Assembly: GCF_026343125.1 (NCBI RefSeq) | Contig: NZ_JAPEMB010000001.1 | Coordinates: forward strand, 6,887,501-6,951,500 | Direction of reading: 5' to 3' | DNA length: 64,000 nucleotides | From: Streptomyces sp. NBC_00094 | Lineage (GTDB): Bacteria > Actinomycetota > Actinomycetes > Streptomycetales > Streptomycetaceae | Part shown: one piece after another, positions 1 through 8,800 of the stretch | Position numbering within the stretch: position 1 is the stretch's first letter | How the letters are laid out: the number at the start of each line of letters is the position of its first letter | Position numbers and translations under genes: made by a program | Notes under the pieces: generated by a model | Told to the model about the DNA's origin: nothing | What the model saw: the letters and a program-made list of their open reading frames with translations, nothing else | The model's database searches: none

Positions 1-510
1 TCGGCCGACCACCGTGCCGAACTCCGCCGTCGCTTCGGCTCCTGGCACGACCCGATTCCGGCCCTCCTGGACCGCGTCGACCGCCTCGCCCCCGCCGATG
101 TCCTTCGGCACGACCTCCACGAACTGGCCGCCCCGCTCCCGCGCCTGGACCACGGCCGGATCGCGTGGCTCGGTGACGCCGCCCACGCCATGGCCCCGAA
201 CCTCGGCCAGGGCGGCTGCCAGGCCATCGAGGACGCGGTGGTCCTCGCCCATCTGCTGCCTGCCGGGGACGGCGGTGACGGCTCGGACGGCATCCCGGCG
301 GCCCTCGTCGCGTACACCGCCGCCCGGCGCGACCGCACCGACGCCGTGCGCGTCCGCGCCCGCCGGGTCGGCCGCCTGGGTGCCCTCCGCCACCCGCTGG
401 CCGCGGCGGCCCGCGACCTCGTGGTCCGCGCCACCCCCGACTGGCTGGCCCTGCGCGGAATGGACGATCTGTTCGACGGCTTTCGGCTTCCGGACCGGCC
501 GGCGGGCTGA
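1..510 (+). CDS. FAD-dependent monooxygenase, C-terminal part (5' end outside window)
   Basis: The frame is open from base 1 and ends at the TGA closing at 510, so only the last ~169 residues are here. The stretch GDAAHAMAPNLGQGG matches the conserved FAD-ribityl-binding motif (GDAAH, then P..GQG) of the PheA/TetX-type aromatic-ring hydroxylases. The rest is the helical C-terminal domain. Such proteins hydroxylate or epoxidise aromatic or polyketide substrates with NAD(P)H and oxygen. The substrate cannot be told because the N-terminal dinucleotide-binding part is missing. The gene runs in the same direction as the next small gene but is separated by about 160 bases, so I do not assume an operon. 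Confidence 0.85.
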   Translation, partial: SADHRAELRRRFGSWHDPIPALLDRVDRLAPADVLRHDLHELAAPLPRLDHGRIAWLGDAAHAMAPNLGQGGCQAIEDAVVLAHLLPAGDGGDGSDGIPAALVAYTAARRDRTDAVRVRARRVGRLGALRHPLAAAARDLVVRATPDWLALRGMDDLFDGFRLPDRPAG

Positions 511-671
511 TGCCCTGCGGCCGCCCTGGGGCCGGCCCCTCGATCGTTCCCGGAAGCAGGGGGGAGCAGTCCGCGCGACCGGTCCTGTCCACACGTCGAT
601 GTGCCCCGGCGCCTTGCGTCGTAGGCTGAATCGCCGGGCAACGCGGCCCGGTCCGGAGGGGCGGAGGGGAC

Positions 672-1103
672 ATGCCGGAGGAGTTGGCGCGGTTCGAACT
701 CGGCGGTGGGGAAGCCGCGGTGTACGTGGCCTTCGAGGACCAGGACCCGGAGATCGTGCGGGCCCGGAGCCGTGACCGGTCGGGGAGCGGGGCGGTGGAG
801 GTCGCGGCGGGGCGGTTCGAGGAAGGGATCGACCGGATCCGCGAGATGGCCGGGCGGACGCTGGAGCGGATGGTGTCGCTGCCCGCGCCGCCGTCGACCG
901 TGGAGCTCGAGTTCGGGGTGAAGTTCAACGTCGAGACCGGTGCGGTGATCGCCCGGACCGGGGTCGAGGGGCACCTCAAGGTCAAGATGGTCTGGGAGCG
1001 GGGCGAGCAGGGGCGACGGGCCGAGGAGGTCGAGGCCGCGTCGGTCGCGAGTGACAGCGGGGATCAGTCGGAAGCGCAGGCCGGGGCGGCCGGCGACGGC
1101 TGA
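672..1103 (+). CDS. Trypsin-co-occurring domain protein (Trypco1 / CU044_2847-like)
   Basis: This is a 143-residue protein preceded by a purine-rich ribosome site (GGAGGGGCGGAGGGG) just before the ATG. The core has a beta-strand start (ELGGGEAAVYVAFED), a helix (FEEGIDRIREMAGRTLERMVSLPAPPSTVELEFGVKFN) and a strand pair ending GAVIARTGVEGHLKVKMVWE. This pattern is that of the small Trypco1 family, which Aravind and colleagues described as occurring beside trypsin-like proteases and NTPases in predicted conflict systems. The role is thought to be adaptor-like; no catalytic residues are evident. Its presence near the trypsin/VMAP/MoxR operon (5.9-14.3 kb) fits that context. The 3' end overlaps the convergent chloride-transporter gene by 40 bases. 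Family assignment is from memory of the pattern. Confidence 0.7.
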   Translation: MPEELARFELGGGEAAVYVAFEDQDPEIVRARSRDRSGSGAVEVAAGRFEEGIDRIREMAGRTLERMVSLPAPPSTVELEFGVKFNVETGAVIARTGVEGHLKVKMVWERGEQGRRAEEVEAASVASDSGDQSEAQAGAAGDG

Positions 1104-2725
1104 GCCATCGGCGGGACCGCGGGTCCGGTGACAGGTTCGGATGCCGGGCCCGTTGCCGGACCCTCGGGCGGTGCGCCGTCCGTCGGCCTGTGGATGAGGT
1201 CTCGTGCGGGTGCGGGTGCGGGTGCGGGTGCCGGTGCCGGTGCCGGTGTTGGTGTGTTCGGAGTCCGTGTCGGTGTGGGTGTGCTCGGGGTCTGTGTCGC
1301 TTCGGGCTCGGGGGTCTCCGGCGGGCGGCGTTCCTGCTGGCTGCGGTAGAGCGTCGTACGGCCCGTCACCGCCGACGCGCACAGGACCGCCAGCATGCCG
1401 GGTCCCAGGAGCGAGGCGTCCGCGACCATTTCCGTCGCCATGACCAGCACGCCGAGCGGGGCGTTGGCCACCGGGCCCAGGCAGGCTGCCATGCCCACGA
1501 CCACGTACGGGAGCGGTCCCGCCGACGGCAGGTGCAGCGCCTCGCCCAGGCGCCAGGCGAGTGCGCCCGTTCCCGCGCCCACGACCATGCACGGTCCGAA
1601 GATGCCGCCCGAGCCGCCGGAGCCGACGGTCAGGGCCGTGCCCGCGATCTTCGCGAGCGGGATGGCGAGCAGCAGCAGGACGGGAAGTCCCGCGACGAGC
1701 TCGCGGTCGGTGAGCGCCTCCATCAGGCCGTACCCCGTGCCCAGCACCCCCGGCACGAGCAGCCCGAGGACGCCCACGAGCAGGGCGGCGGCCACCGGCG
1801 CGGCGATCCTGGCCGGTACGGACCGCACACGGGCCTCGGCGCGCAGGTGCACGGCGTAGAAGGTGCCCGTGTAGAGCCGTCCGGCCAGGCCGCACAGCAG
1901 CCCGGTCACGGCGATCAGGACGAAGTCGCCCACCCCGAAGCCCGGTCCGTCCGCCCCGTGCCGTCCGAGGACGGGCGCGAAGCCGTAGAACGCGCCGAAG
2001 ACCAGCCACCCCGCGCAGGCCGCCACGAGCGCCTTCGGAAGCACCCGCGCGTCCATGTCCCTGCGGTACAGAAGCTCCGCGCCGAGCAGCGCCCCGCCCA
2101 GCGGCGCCTGGAAGATCGCGCCGACGCCCGCGGCGAGTCCGATCACCAGCGCGGTACGGGCCTGTCGGCGTGACATGCCGGTACGGCGCGCGATCACCGA
2201 GCCGAACGCCGCCGAGATCTGCGCGGCGGGCCCCTCCGTACCCCCCGATCCGCCGGAGCCGATGGTCAGCGCCGACGCGACGAGCTTCACCACCGTCACC
2301 CGGCCGCGCATCCCCGCAGGGTCGTGGTGTGCGGCGGCGATCGCCGCGTCCGTGCCGTGCCCGCGTGCCTCGGGGGCCAGCCAGACGGCGAACGCCGTGG
2401 CGAGCAGCGCGCCTCCGGCGGCCACCAGCGGGACGGCCCAGGGGCGTTCGGACGGGACCAGGTCGCGAGGTCCGCCCTCGGCGGAGGTCAGATACGGACG
2501 GAATCCGGCGATGTCCTCAAGGAGGAACACGGTGCACAGGTGGAGGAGTCCGAACAGGGCCACCGCACCCAGTCCCGCCACCACGCCGATCAGCAGGGCC
2601 GGCGCGATCCAGCGGGACAGCGGGTCCGTCGAGGCCTCCGGAGAGGGGAACAGCCGGGCCACGGACCGTGGCAGAGGACGCCCGACGGTGGAGCGAGGGC
2701 CTGTGGTCCTTCTCTTCCAACTCAT
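1064..2725 (-). CDS. CLC-family chloride channel / H+-Cl- antiporter
   Basis: A 553-residue polytopic membrane protein. Conserved CLC selectivity motifs are present: GSGGSGGTEGP (about residues 156-166, containing the gating-glutamate equivalent E164), a second GSGGSGGIFGP loop, and GHGTD in place of the usual GSGIP. Around ten hydrophobic segments follow the ATG chosen at 2725, which has GGGGGATCC upstream; a longer open frame upstream is non-conserved and rich in Pro/Arg/Gly. The C-terminal ~80 residues are low-complexity (PTPTP and PAPAPA repeats) without a CBS domain. CLC proteins move chloride across the cytoplasmic membrane, often coupled to protons. It is divergent from the FxsA-like gene and convergent with the Trypco1 gene; a functional link to either is not evident. 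Confidence 0.88.
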   Translation of the reverse strand: MSWKRRTTGPRSTVGRPLPRSVARLFPSPEASTDPLSRWIAPALLIGVVAGLGAVALFGLLHLCTVFLLEDIAGFRPYLTSAEGGPRDLVPSERPWAVPLVAAGGALLATAFAVWLAPEARGHGTDAAIAAAHHDPAGMRGRVTVVKLVASALTIGSGGSGGTEGPAAQISAAFGSVIARRTGMSRRQARTALVIGLAAGVGAIFQAPLGGALLGAELLYRRDMDARVLPKALVAACAGWLVFGAFYGFAPVLGRHGADGPGFGVGDFVLIAVTGLLCGLAGRLYTGTFYAVHLRAEARVRSVPARIAAPVAAALLVGVLGLLVPGVLGTGYGLMEALTDRELVAGLPVLLLLAIPLAKIAGTALTVGSGGSGGIFGPCMVVGAGTGALAWRLGEALHLPSAGPLPYVVVGMAACLGPVANAPLGVLVMATEMVADASLLGPGMLAVLCASAVTGRTTLYRSQQERRPPETPEPEATQTPSTPTPTRTPNTPTPAPAPAPAPAPAPARDLIHRPTDGAPPEGPATGPASEPVTGPAVPPMAQPSPAAPACASD

Positions 2726-2848
2726 CGGATCCCCCGGGCTGTTCGAACGGTGTCGCCTAGCATTGTGGCCCAGGGGAGGGCCGGAGCGCTCCATCGCCTC
2801 GCCGCTTCGATCGACCGCCCGGCCACCTCGATCACGCCGTCGACGGTC

Positions 2849-2880
2849 GGCCAACTGTTTGGCCGGGCCGATGATTGGCC
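2849..2880. promoter_or_regulatory. Palindrome plus extra half-site between divergent CLC and FxsA-like genes
   Basis: GGCCAA and TTGGCC arms flank CTGT at 2849-2864, with a third TTGGCC half-site at 2875-2880. The element lies about 110 bases before the FxsA-like start and about 125 before the CLC start, in the only intergenic space of the divergent pair. It resembles an operator, but no recognised -10 element was fixed beside it, so its target gene is uncertain. Confidence 0.35.
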
Positions 2881-2988
2881 ATGACACGGGGAGGAGCCCG
2901 CACGGCTCCGCGCCCGACGCGGCGCGGCGACGCCCGGCGACGCCGGAGGCGGACGGGCTGTGGGACACGAGCGCGACAGGGGGAGCGC

Positions 2989-3327
2989 ATGAGGGCCGGT
3001 CCACTCGAGCGAGGTCCGGACGTCGTACTGCCCGCGAGGGCATCGGGAGCGACGGACCCGGCGGGCCTCGTGAGCCTGCCCGATCTCGACGGCCTCCCGG
3101 ATCTCGAAGGCCTCCCCGATCTCGCGGCGCTGCCTGACCGTGCGGCGATCCCTGACCTCGCGGCGCTCCCCGACCTCGCCGGGCTTTCGCTGGAGGAGCT
3201 TCTCGACGCGCCGAATCCCGTGCTCGCCCGCGCCGCCCGGCGCGTCCTCGACCGGCTGACCGCCGAGGAGGCGCCGCTCGCCGCCTACGACTCGTCCGCC
3301 GTACCCACCGACGACCCGCCGGTGTGA
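2989..3327 (+). CDS. fxsA: FxsA-like (FxSxx-COOH) RiPP precursor, atypical
   Basis: A 112-residue protein starting at ATG 2989 after GGGGGAGCGC. The segment SLEELLDAPNPVLARAARRV followed by LDRLTAEEAPLAA and a C-terminal aromatic-x-Ser motif is the layout of FxSxx-COOH precursors modified by FxsB radical SAM enzymes. Two features differ from the usual form. The motif is YDS (residues 100-102) instead of FxS, and ten more residues (to PPV) follow it instead of the usual two or so. Residues 30-65 are six hexapeptide repeats of the type (L/I)PDLxG/A. The stop overlaps the maturase start by GTGA, giving translational coupling. I infer that a Tyr-Asp-Ser crosslink is the likely modification. Confidence 0.78.
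   Translation: MRAGPLERGPDVVLPARASGATDPAGLVSLPDLDGLPDLEGLPDLAALPDRAAIPDLAALPDLAGLSLEELLDAPNPVLARAARRVLDRLTAEEAPLAAYDSSAVPTDDPPV
3076..3183 (+). repeat. Six in-frame 18-base repeats in the precursor gene
   Basis: Six consecutive 18-base units encode LPDLDG, LPDLEG, LPDLAA, LPDRAA, IPDLAA and LPDLAG. The units differ at synonymous as well as non-synonymous positions, so the array is not a very recent expansion. It lies in the leader part, ahead of the conserved SLEELL helix. Confidence 0.9.
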
Positions 3328-4583
3328 CCGTGCCCGAGCACCCCCGACCGCCGCTCCCGTTCCGGGAGTTCCTGGTCAAGGTGCACAGCCGCTGCAACCT
3401 CGCCTGCCACTACTGCTACGTGTACGAGAGCGCGGACCGGGGCTGGCGCTCCCAGCCGGTCGGCATGGCCCCGGCGACGGCCGGGCGTATCGTCCGGCGG
3501 ATCGCCGAGCACGCCCGCGGGCACGCCCTCCCCTCCGTGCGGGTCATCCTGCACGGCGGCGAACCCCTCCTCGCGGGCGGGGAGTTCCTCGCCCGCTTCG
3601 TCCGCGGACTACGGACCGCGCTGCCCGCCGCCACCCGTGCCGAGGTGGCTCTCCAGACCAACGGGACCCTCCTCGACGAGCCGCTCCTGAGGCTCTGCCG
3701 CACCGAGGGCATCCGGATCGGGGTCAGTCTCGACGGCCCGCCGGCCGTCCACGACCGGCACCGCCGCGACCCGGCCGGCCGCGGCAGCCACGCCCGGGTG
3801 GCCGGTGCGCTGCGACTCCTCGCCCGCCCCGAACACCGTCCGCTCTGGGCCGGCCTGCTCACCACGGTCGACCCGTCGACCGACCCGCTCGCCACGTACG
3901 AGCACCTGCTCTCGTACGATCCGCCCGCCCTCACCCTCATCCTGCCGCTCGGAAACTGGACCGTCCCCCCGCCCGGCCGCGTCCCCGATCCCACCCGCAC
4001 CCCGTACGCCGACTGGCTCGTCCCCGTCTTCGACCGCTGGTACGCAAGCGCCGGCCGGGCGCCGCGCGTCACCCTCTTCGACTCCGTGATCGATCTGCTC
4101 CTCGGCGGCGACTCCGGCAGCGAGGCGATCGGCGGGGCCCCGAGCCGGCTCGCCGTGATCGACACCGACGGCTCGCTGACCCTCTCCGACCACCTCAAGA
4201 CGACGTACGACGGGGCCGACCGGACGGGGCTCAGCGTGCACCGCGACCCGTTCGACGCGCTGCTCCGCCACCCGGGCGTCGCGGCCCGCCAGGCCGGCCG
4301 GGCGGGCCTCTGCGCGGGCTGCCGGGCCTGCCCGCTGGTCGCCGTGTGCGGCGGCGGGCACTATCCGCACCGCTACCGCGAGGGATCCGGCGGTGCGGGC
4401 CACGACAACCCGTCCGTGTACTGCCCCGACCTCGTCCGCTTCATCGGGCACGTGGCGAAGGCCGTCGCCGCCGACGTCCCGGCCGCCGGGGGGTCGGGGG
4501 CGGCGGCCGTCCGTACCCCCGGCGACCGGGGTGAGGGGGCCGTCCGTACCCCCGGCGACCGGGGTGCGGGGCACGGCGGGTGA
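3324..4583 (+). CDS. fxsB: FxsB-type radical SAM/SPASM peptide maturase
   Basis: A 419-residue protein with CNLACHYC at residues 24-31, the CxxxCxxC [4Fe-4S]/SAM site. It continues with GGEPLL, LQTNG and SLDGPP motifs typical of radical SAM barrels and a Cys-rich SPASM-like tail (CAGCRACPLVAVCGG and a later YCPD) that would hold auxiliary clusters. FxsB-family enzymes form a cyclophane between an aromatic side chain and the side-chain carbon of the third residue in an aromatic-x-Ser motif, so the upstream gene is the obvious substrate. The start GTG overlaps the precursor stop and the gene's own stop overlaps the next start, both as GTGA. Some FxsB proteins carry a C-terminal HExxH domain; here that domain is a separate gene. 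Residues near the C-terminus are an 11-residue tandem duplication. Confidence 0.88.
   Translation: MTVPEHPRPPLPFREFLVKVHSRCNLACHYCYVYESADRGWRSQPVGMAPATAGRIVRRIAEHARGHALPSVRVILHGGEPLLAGGEFLARFVRGLRTALPAATRAEVALQTNGTLLDEPLLRLCRTEGIRIGVSLDGPPAVHDRHRRDPAGRGSHARVAGALRLLARPEHRPLWAGLLTTVDPSTDPLATYEHLLSYDPPALTLILPLGNWTVPPPGRVPDPTRTPYADWLVPVFDRWYASAGRAPRVTLFDSVIDLLLGGDSGSEAIGGAPSRLAVIDTDGSLTLSDHLKTTYDGADRTGLSVHRDPFDALLRHPGVAARQAGRAGLCAGCRACPLVAVCGGGHYPHRYREGSGGAGHDNPSVYCPDLVRFIGHVAKAVAADVPAAGGSGAAAVRTPGDRGEGAVRTPGDRGAGHGG
4505..4570 (+). repeat. Two tandem 33-base units at the end of the maturase gene
   Basis: A 33-base unit encoding AVRTPGDRG(E/A)G occurs twice in tandem. Each copy contains a small inverted repeat (CCCCGG, CGA, CCGGGG), so the two mRNA copies could each fold just before the start of the HExxH gene. 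Confidence 0.8.
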
Positions 4584-5833
4584 GCGTCCGCCCTCCGTCC
4601 CCGCTCGTCTCCCCGCAGGACCTCTGGAGGCCCCTGGCGGCCGGTGTCCCCGGTCCGGTGGTCCTCGCCGCCCTGCGCACGGCCCGCCGCAACCGCAACC
4701 TCCTGCTGCTCCGCGTCGCCCACCGGCGGTACCGGTCCGATCCGCGATGGGCGGCGGCCGTGGCCCTGCTCGCCGAGGTCCGCCGCGCCCGGCCGGAGGT
4801 CTTCGCCGACGTGCTCGGCGGCCCGGAGGCCGGCGCCTGGCTCGGGCGCCACGCCCGCCCCCGTACTCCCGAGGGCGGAACCGTGCACGACGCCGACGGC
4901 GAACCCGCCGCAGGGCTCGCCCGGTTCGCCGCCGCGGCGGCCCTCCGCGCCGGGATCCGCTTCCGGGTCGGGGTGCCGGTCGCGGACGGTACGGCGCTGG
5001 TCCTGCCCGGACTCGGCGCCGTCCTCTTCCCGGAGCCCGGTCCCCCCACCGCCACCGTCCTGCGCGACCGGAACGGCGCCGCGGTCGTACGGGACGGTGG
5101 GGAGCGGCCCGTGGCGATCCACGGCGTCGGTGGTGGAGGGGGCTGGTTCCCCTTACCGCGGATACGGCTCGGTGAGCGGGCCACCGTACGGCTCGACAGC
5201 CTCGACCCGTTGCGGCTCGGCGGCCCCCCGGCCCTGCCTCCCCGCCTCCTGTCGCCTGCCGAGCACGCGGACTGGGCTCGTCGACTGGGCGCAGCCTGGC
5301 GGGTGTTGACGGATCGTCATCCAGGGCGGGCGGAGACGGTCGCGGAGGTGCTGCGCGTGCTCGTGCCGCTCACGGGGGAGGACGGAACCGGCTGGCGCAG
5401 CGCCTCGTTCGGCGACGCGGCCGGACTGGTCGTACTCTCCCCGGTCGACGACCCGGTCGAACTCGCCGCGGACCTCGTCCACGAGACCCAGCACTCCCTG
5501 CTCTACGCCGCCATGGACCTCGTCGAACTGCTCGACTCCCCGCCCGGAGCCCGGGCCGACGCCCCCTGGAGCGACCGCCCCCGGCCTCCCGCCGCGCTGC
5601 TCCACGGCGGCTCCGCCTTCCTCGTCACGGCGGGTTTCTGGCGCACCGAACTGCGGCTCGGCAACCCCGCCGCCCGGCGGCCGTACGAGCACTGGCGGCG
5701 CACCGCCGCGGCCGCCCTGGCCGTCCTCACCGCCCATGACGACTGGACGACGGAGGACGGCCGACGGCTGCTCGGGGCCCTGCGGGCCGTGCTCGCCTCC
5801 TGGGCGGAGGGAGACCGGTGCCCGCTCCCGTGA
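4580..5833 (+). CDS. HExxH-motif putative peptide modification protein
   Basis: A 417-residue protein with HETQH at residues 301-305 in the context ELAADLVHETQHSLLYAAMDL. This matches the family defined by an HExxH motif beside radical SAM RiPP maturases; recent work on related proteins describes iron/2-oxoglutarate-dependent beta-hydroxylation, not proteolysis. The preceding ~230 residues are the usual family region with no transmembrane segment or signal peptide, so it acts in the cytoplasm. GTG at 4580 overlaps the maturase stop. The precursor, maturase and this gene form one translationally coupled operon ending at a hairpin. The substrate residue is not predictable from sequence; the precursor's Asp-rich repeats or its YDS motif are candidates. 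Confidence 0.82.
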   Translation: MSVRPPSPLVSPQDLWRPLAAGVPGPVVLAALRTARRNRNLLLLRVAHRRYRSDPRWAAAVALLAEVRRARPEVFADVLGGPEAGAWLGRHARPRTPEGGTVHDADGEPAAGLARFAAAAALRAGIRFRVGVPVADGTALVLPGLGAVLFPEPGPPTATVLRDRNGAAVVRDGGERPVAIHGVGGGGGWFPLPRIRLGERATVRLDSLDPLRLGGPPALPPRLLSPAEHADWARRLGAAWRVLTDRHPGRAETVAEVLRVLVPLTGEDGTGWRSASFGDAAGLVVLSPVDDPVELAADLVHETQHSLLYAAMDLVELLDSPPGARADAPWSDRPRPPAALLHGGSAFLVTAGFWRTELRLGNPAARRPYEHWRRTAAAALAVLTAHDDWTTEDGRRLLGALRAVLASWAEGDRCPLP

Positions 5834-5850
5834 AGGGGCCGCTTCACGGG
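5827..5850. terminator. Bidirectional hairpin between convergent operons
   Basis: CCCGTGAAG and CTTCACGGG form a perfect 9-bp stem around GGGCCG. It overlaps the stop of the HExxH gene and lies 17 bases beyond the end of the facing FxsT-type gene, so it can serve both convergent operons. Confidence 0.75.
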
Positions 5851-5866
5851 TAGGGACGCCCGGACC

Positions 5867-8800
5867 TCACAGCGGGGGCGGCTCGATGTCGCACTCCGCC
5901 CGCCGCCCCGCCTCCGCCGACAGCGTCTCCCAGTGATCGGGTCCCAGCGTGTCGTGGTAGCGGCGCACCACCGAGGCCAGCAGCTCCGTGCCCCGCTCCT
6001 CCTCGCCGCAGGACACGAGGTCGAGCGACAGGTTGCACAGGGCTGCCAGCGTCGCCGGATGCCGGTCCCCGTACCGCTCCTCCAGGGTCCGGGCACACCG
6101 CGCGCCCAGGTCGCGCGCCGCCTCGTGGTCGCCCGTCCTGGCCATCCCGGTCGCCAGGTTGACGTGCGCGAGCAGCGGCCACGGATGCGTCTCGTACAAC
6201 GCCCGTTCGAGCCCCGGGGCGGTCGCCTGGTCGAGCCGGAGCCCCTGCGGGAACTTGCCCACCGCGCGCAGCGCCGCCCCGTGATTCACGGCCGCCACGT
6301 ACGTCAGCGGATGCTCGGCGCCGAGCACCTCCCGGTACCGCTCCACGGCCTGCGCGCCCTGCCGCTCGGCGGCCTCCGTGTCGCCCGTCAGCCGCAGGTC
6401 GTTGGCGAGGTTGGCGAACGCGGCCAGCGAGTCGATGTGCTGGGCCCCGAAGATGGTCAGATACAGGTCCAGTGCCTCCTCGGCGAGCCTCCGCGCCCGC
6501 TCGAACCGGCCGGCCTTGCGGCAGGTCACCGACATGTTCTTGATCGCCCGCATGGTGTGCGGATGCCGGTCGCCGTACTGCGCGCGGTACTGCGCGAGCG
6601 TCTGCTCCTGGAGTTCGAGCGCGGCCGCGTACTCGCCGCACTCGCGCATGTCGCGGGCCACGTTGTTGACGGAGAAGAGGGTGGAGTGCGCGGTCGATCC
6701 GAGGACCGTGCGGCGGTCGCGGTAGACGCGCCGGTCGAGGTCCAGCGCCTCGCCGTAGCGCCCGTTGACACGCAGGCTCACCCCGTAGTTGTGCCCGGCC
6801 CGCAGGGTGAACGGATCCTCCGCCCCGTACACGTTCACGCTGCGCCGGTACGCGTCCTCGTCCAGCCCCATGGCGTCCGCGAACAGGCCCGCCGTCCGCA
6901 GGTCCGCGGCGAGCGCGCCGGCGGCCGTGAGCGTGTACTCGTGGTCGTCGCCCACGGTCTCCCGTAGACGCCGCAGCACCTCCTCGCTCAATGGCCGCGA
7001 GGTGGCGAACTCGGCCAACTGCCAGTGCGCGCTGGCCCGGTAGCGCGTCGCCCACAGTGTCTGGAGGTCGTCCGCGCCGAGGAACGACCGCCAGTCCGTG
7101 CTGATCCGCTCGCCGAGCTGCGCCGCCCCGCGCAGCACGCCCCGCGCCAGCAGATAGGAGATCAGGTGGATCGCGGTGTCCCGGATGTGCCGGTCGTCGC
7201 AGTGCGGCAGCCCGGTCGGCTCCAGGTGCGGAAGGATGTCGGCGTAGTTCCGCCAGTGCTCGGGCCGCTGGGTGTCGCCCGGATCGTGCGCGGCGATGAC
7301 CTGGTGCACCAGGTGGCGCATGTCGCTCTGCTCCTGCGCCGACAGCTCGTCCTGGAGGACCGCCCGCACCAGCCGGTGCATCTGCACCGTCCCCGCCACG
7401 TTGTCGACGGTGAGCAGCGAGAACTGGTTGATCGCCCGGATGGTACGCCCCCGGGCCAGCGGGTCGCGGGCCAGCCGCATCAGCGCCGGTGGCAACGGCA
7501 GCATCCTGGCGTCGTGCAGGAAGGCCTGAGCGACCGGCTCGGGCCCGAAGAAGGCCAGCAGGCGCAGGAGTTCGAGCGCGCCCGGCGTCTGGGCGGACAG
7601 GGCGTCCATGGAGGCCCGCCACACCACCGCCACCGGCAGGGTGATCGAGTCGACGCCCTCGGCCAGCACCTCGGCCCGCCGCTGCTCGATCATCGTCAGG
7701 AAGTCCGGCACCGCGATGCCGGTCTGGCGCTGGAGCGCCGCGCACTGCTCCAGGGCGAGCGGCAGATCGCCGAGGAGTTCCGCCAGTTGGTCCGCCTGCT
7801 CCGGACTCGCCCAGGGCGCGCGCGCCCGCAGGAAGGACCGGCTCTCGGGGCGGGTGAACACGTCCACCTTGGTCGCGAGGACCCGGTCCGACCAGCCGGC
7901 GTGGCGCGAGGTGATGAGGATGCGCCCGGTCCCCTCGGAGTCGCCGATCAGCGACGGCAGGTACGGGATGACCTCGTTGGGCTGTCCCGCGTTGTCGAAC
8001 ACCAGCAGCCAGCGGCTGTGCGGCGCGCCCGAGGCCAGCGCGGCCAGCACGCGGGCCACCGTGTCGCTCTGAGGGTCGGGTACCAGGCCGAGTTCGGGTG
8101 CGAGCATGGTCAGTTGGGCCCGGATCACGGCGGGCTGCTCGGCGTCGATCCACCACACCCGGTCGTACTCGTGCCGGTGCAGCTGGACGTACTTCAGCGC
8201 GAGCTGTGTCTTGCCGACGCCCCCGAGGCCGTGCAGCGCGTGCGGCAGGACGGCGGCCCTGGTGCTCGACCCCAACTGCCGGTGCAACTCGTTCAGTTCG
8301 GATTCACGCCCGGCGAAGTGCGGGTTGGGCAGCGGTACGGACCGGGGTGAGCGGGACTGGCCGGGGGGCGACTGGCCCGAGGAGCCCGGTCCTCCGCCGG
8401 AGCCGGGGGTGGTGCCGGTGCCGCCGGGTTCGGTGCCGGGGCCGGTGACAGGGGGCGTGGAATCCGGTGCGGTGCCGCCCGCCGATGGGGGTTCCATGCT
8501 GGTGGTGTCCTTTGCGTTCGGGGGCGTTGTGTCGTTGTCCTGGGCGGCTTCGGCTCCGGCTTCCGCTCCCGCTCCGGTTGCGGTTTCCGTTGCGGTTCCG
8601 GCCTCGCTTCCGGGGTGGGGGTCGTCCGTCGGCCGACCGGGGCCTGAGGCGTCGAACGCCGGAACGCTGCCCACCGGAACCCTTGCCGGGCCCTCCTCCC
8701 GCGTCACCTCTTCCCCGGTGGTGACCGGACCGAACGGCGTCGTCCCCCGAACCGGGTTCCAAACCGCACCATAGGGTGGACCGAGCGCACTGAGCGCGGG

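Noticed and set aside
1128..1349. Plus-strand Gly/Ala/Val-rich small frame
   Set aside because: It is the antisense of the Pro/Thr/Ala repeat tail of the chloride transporter gene.
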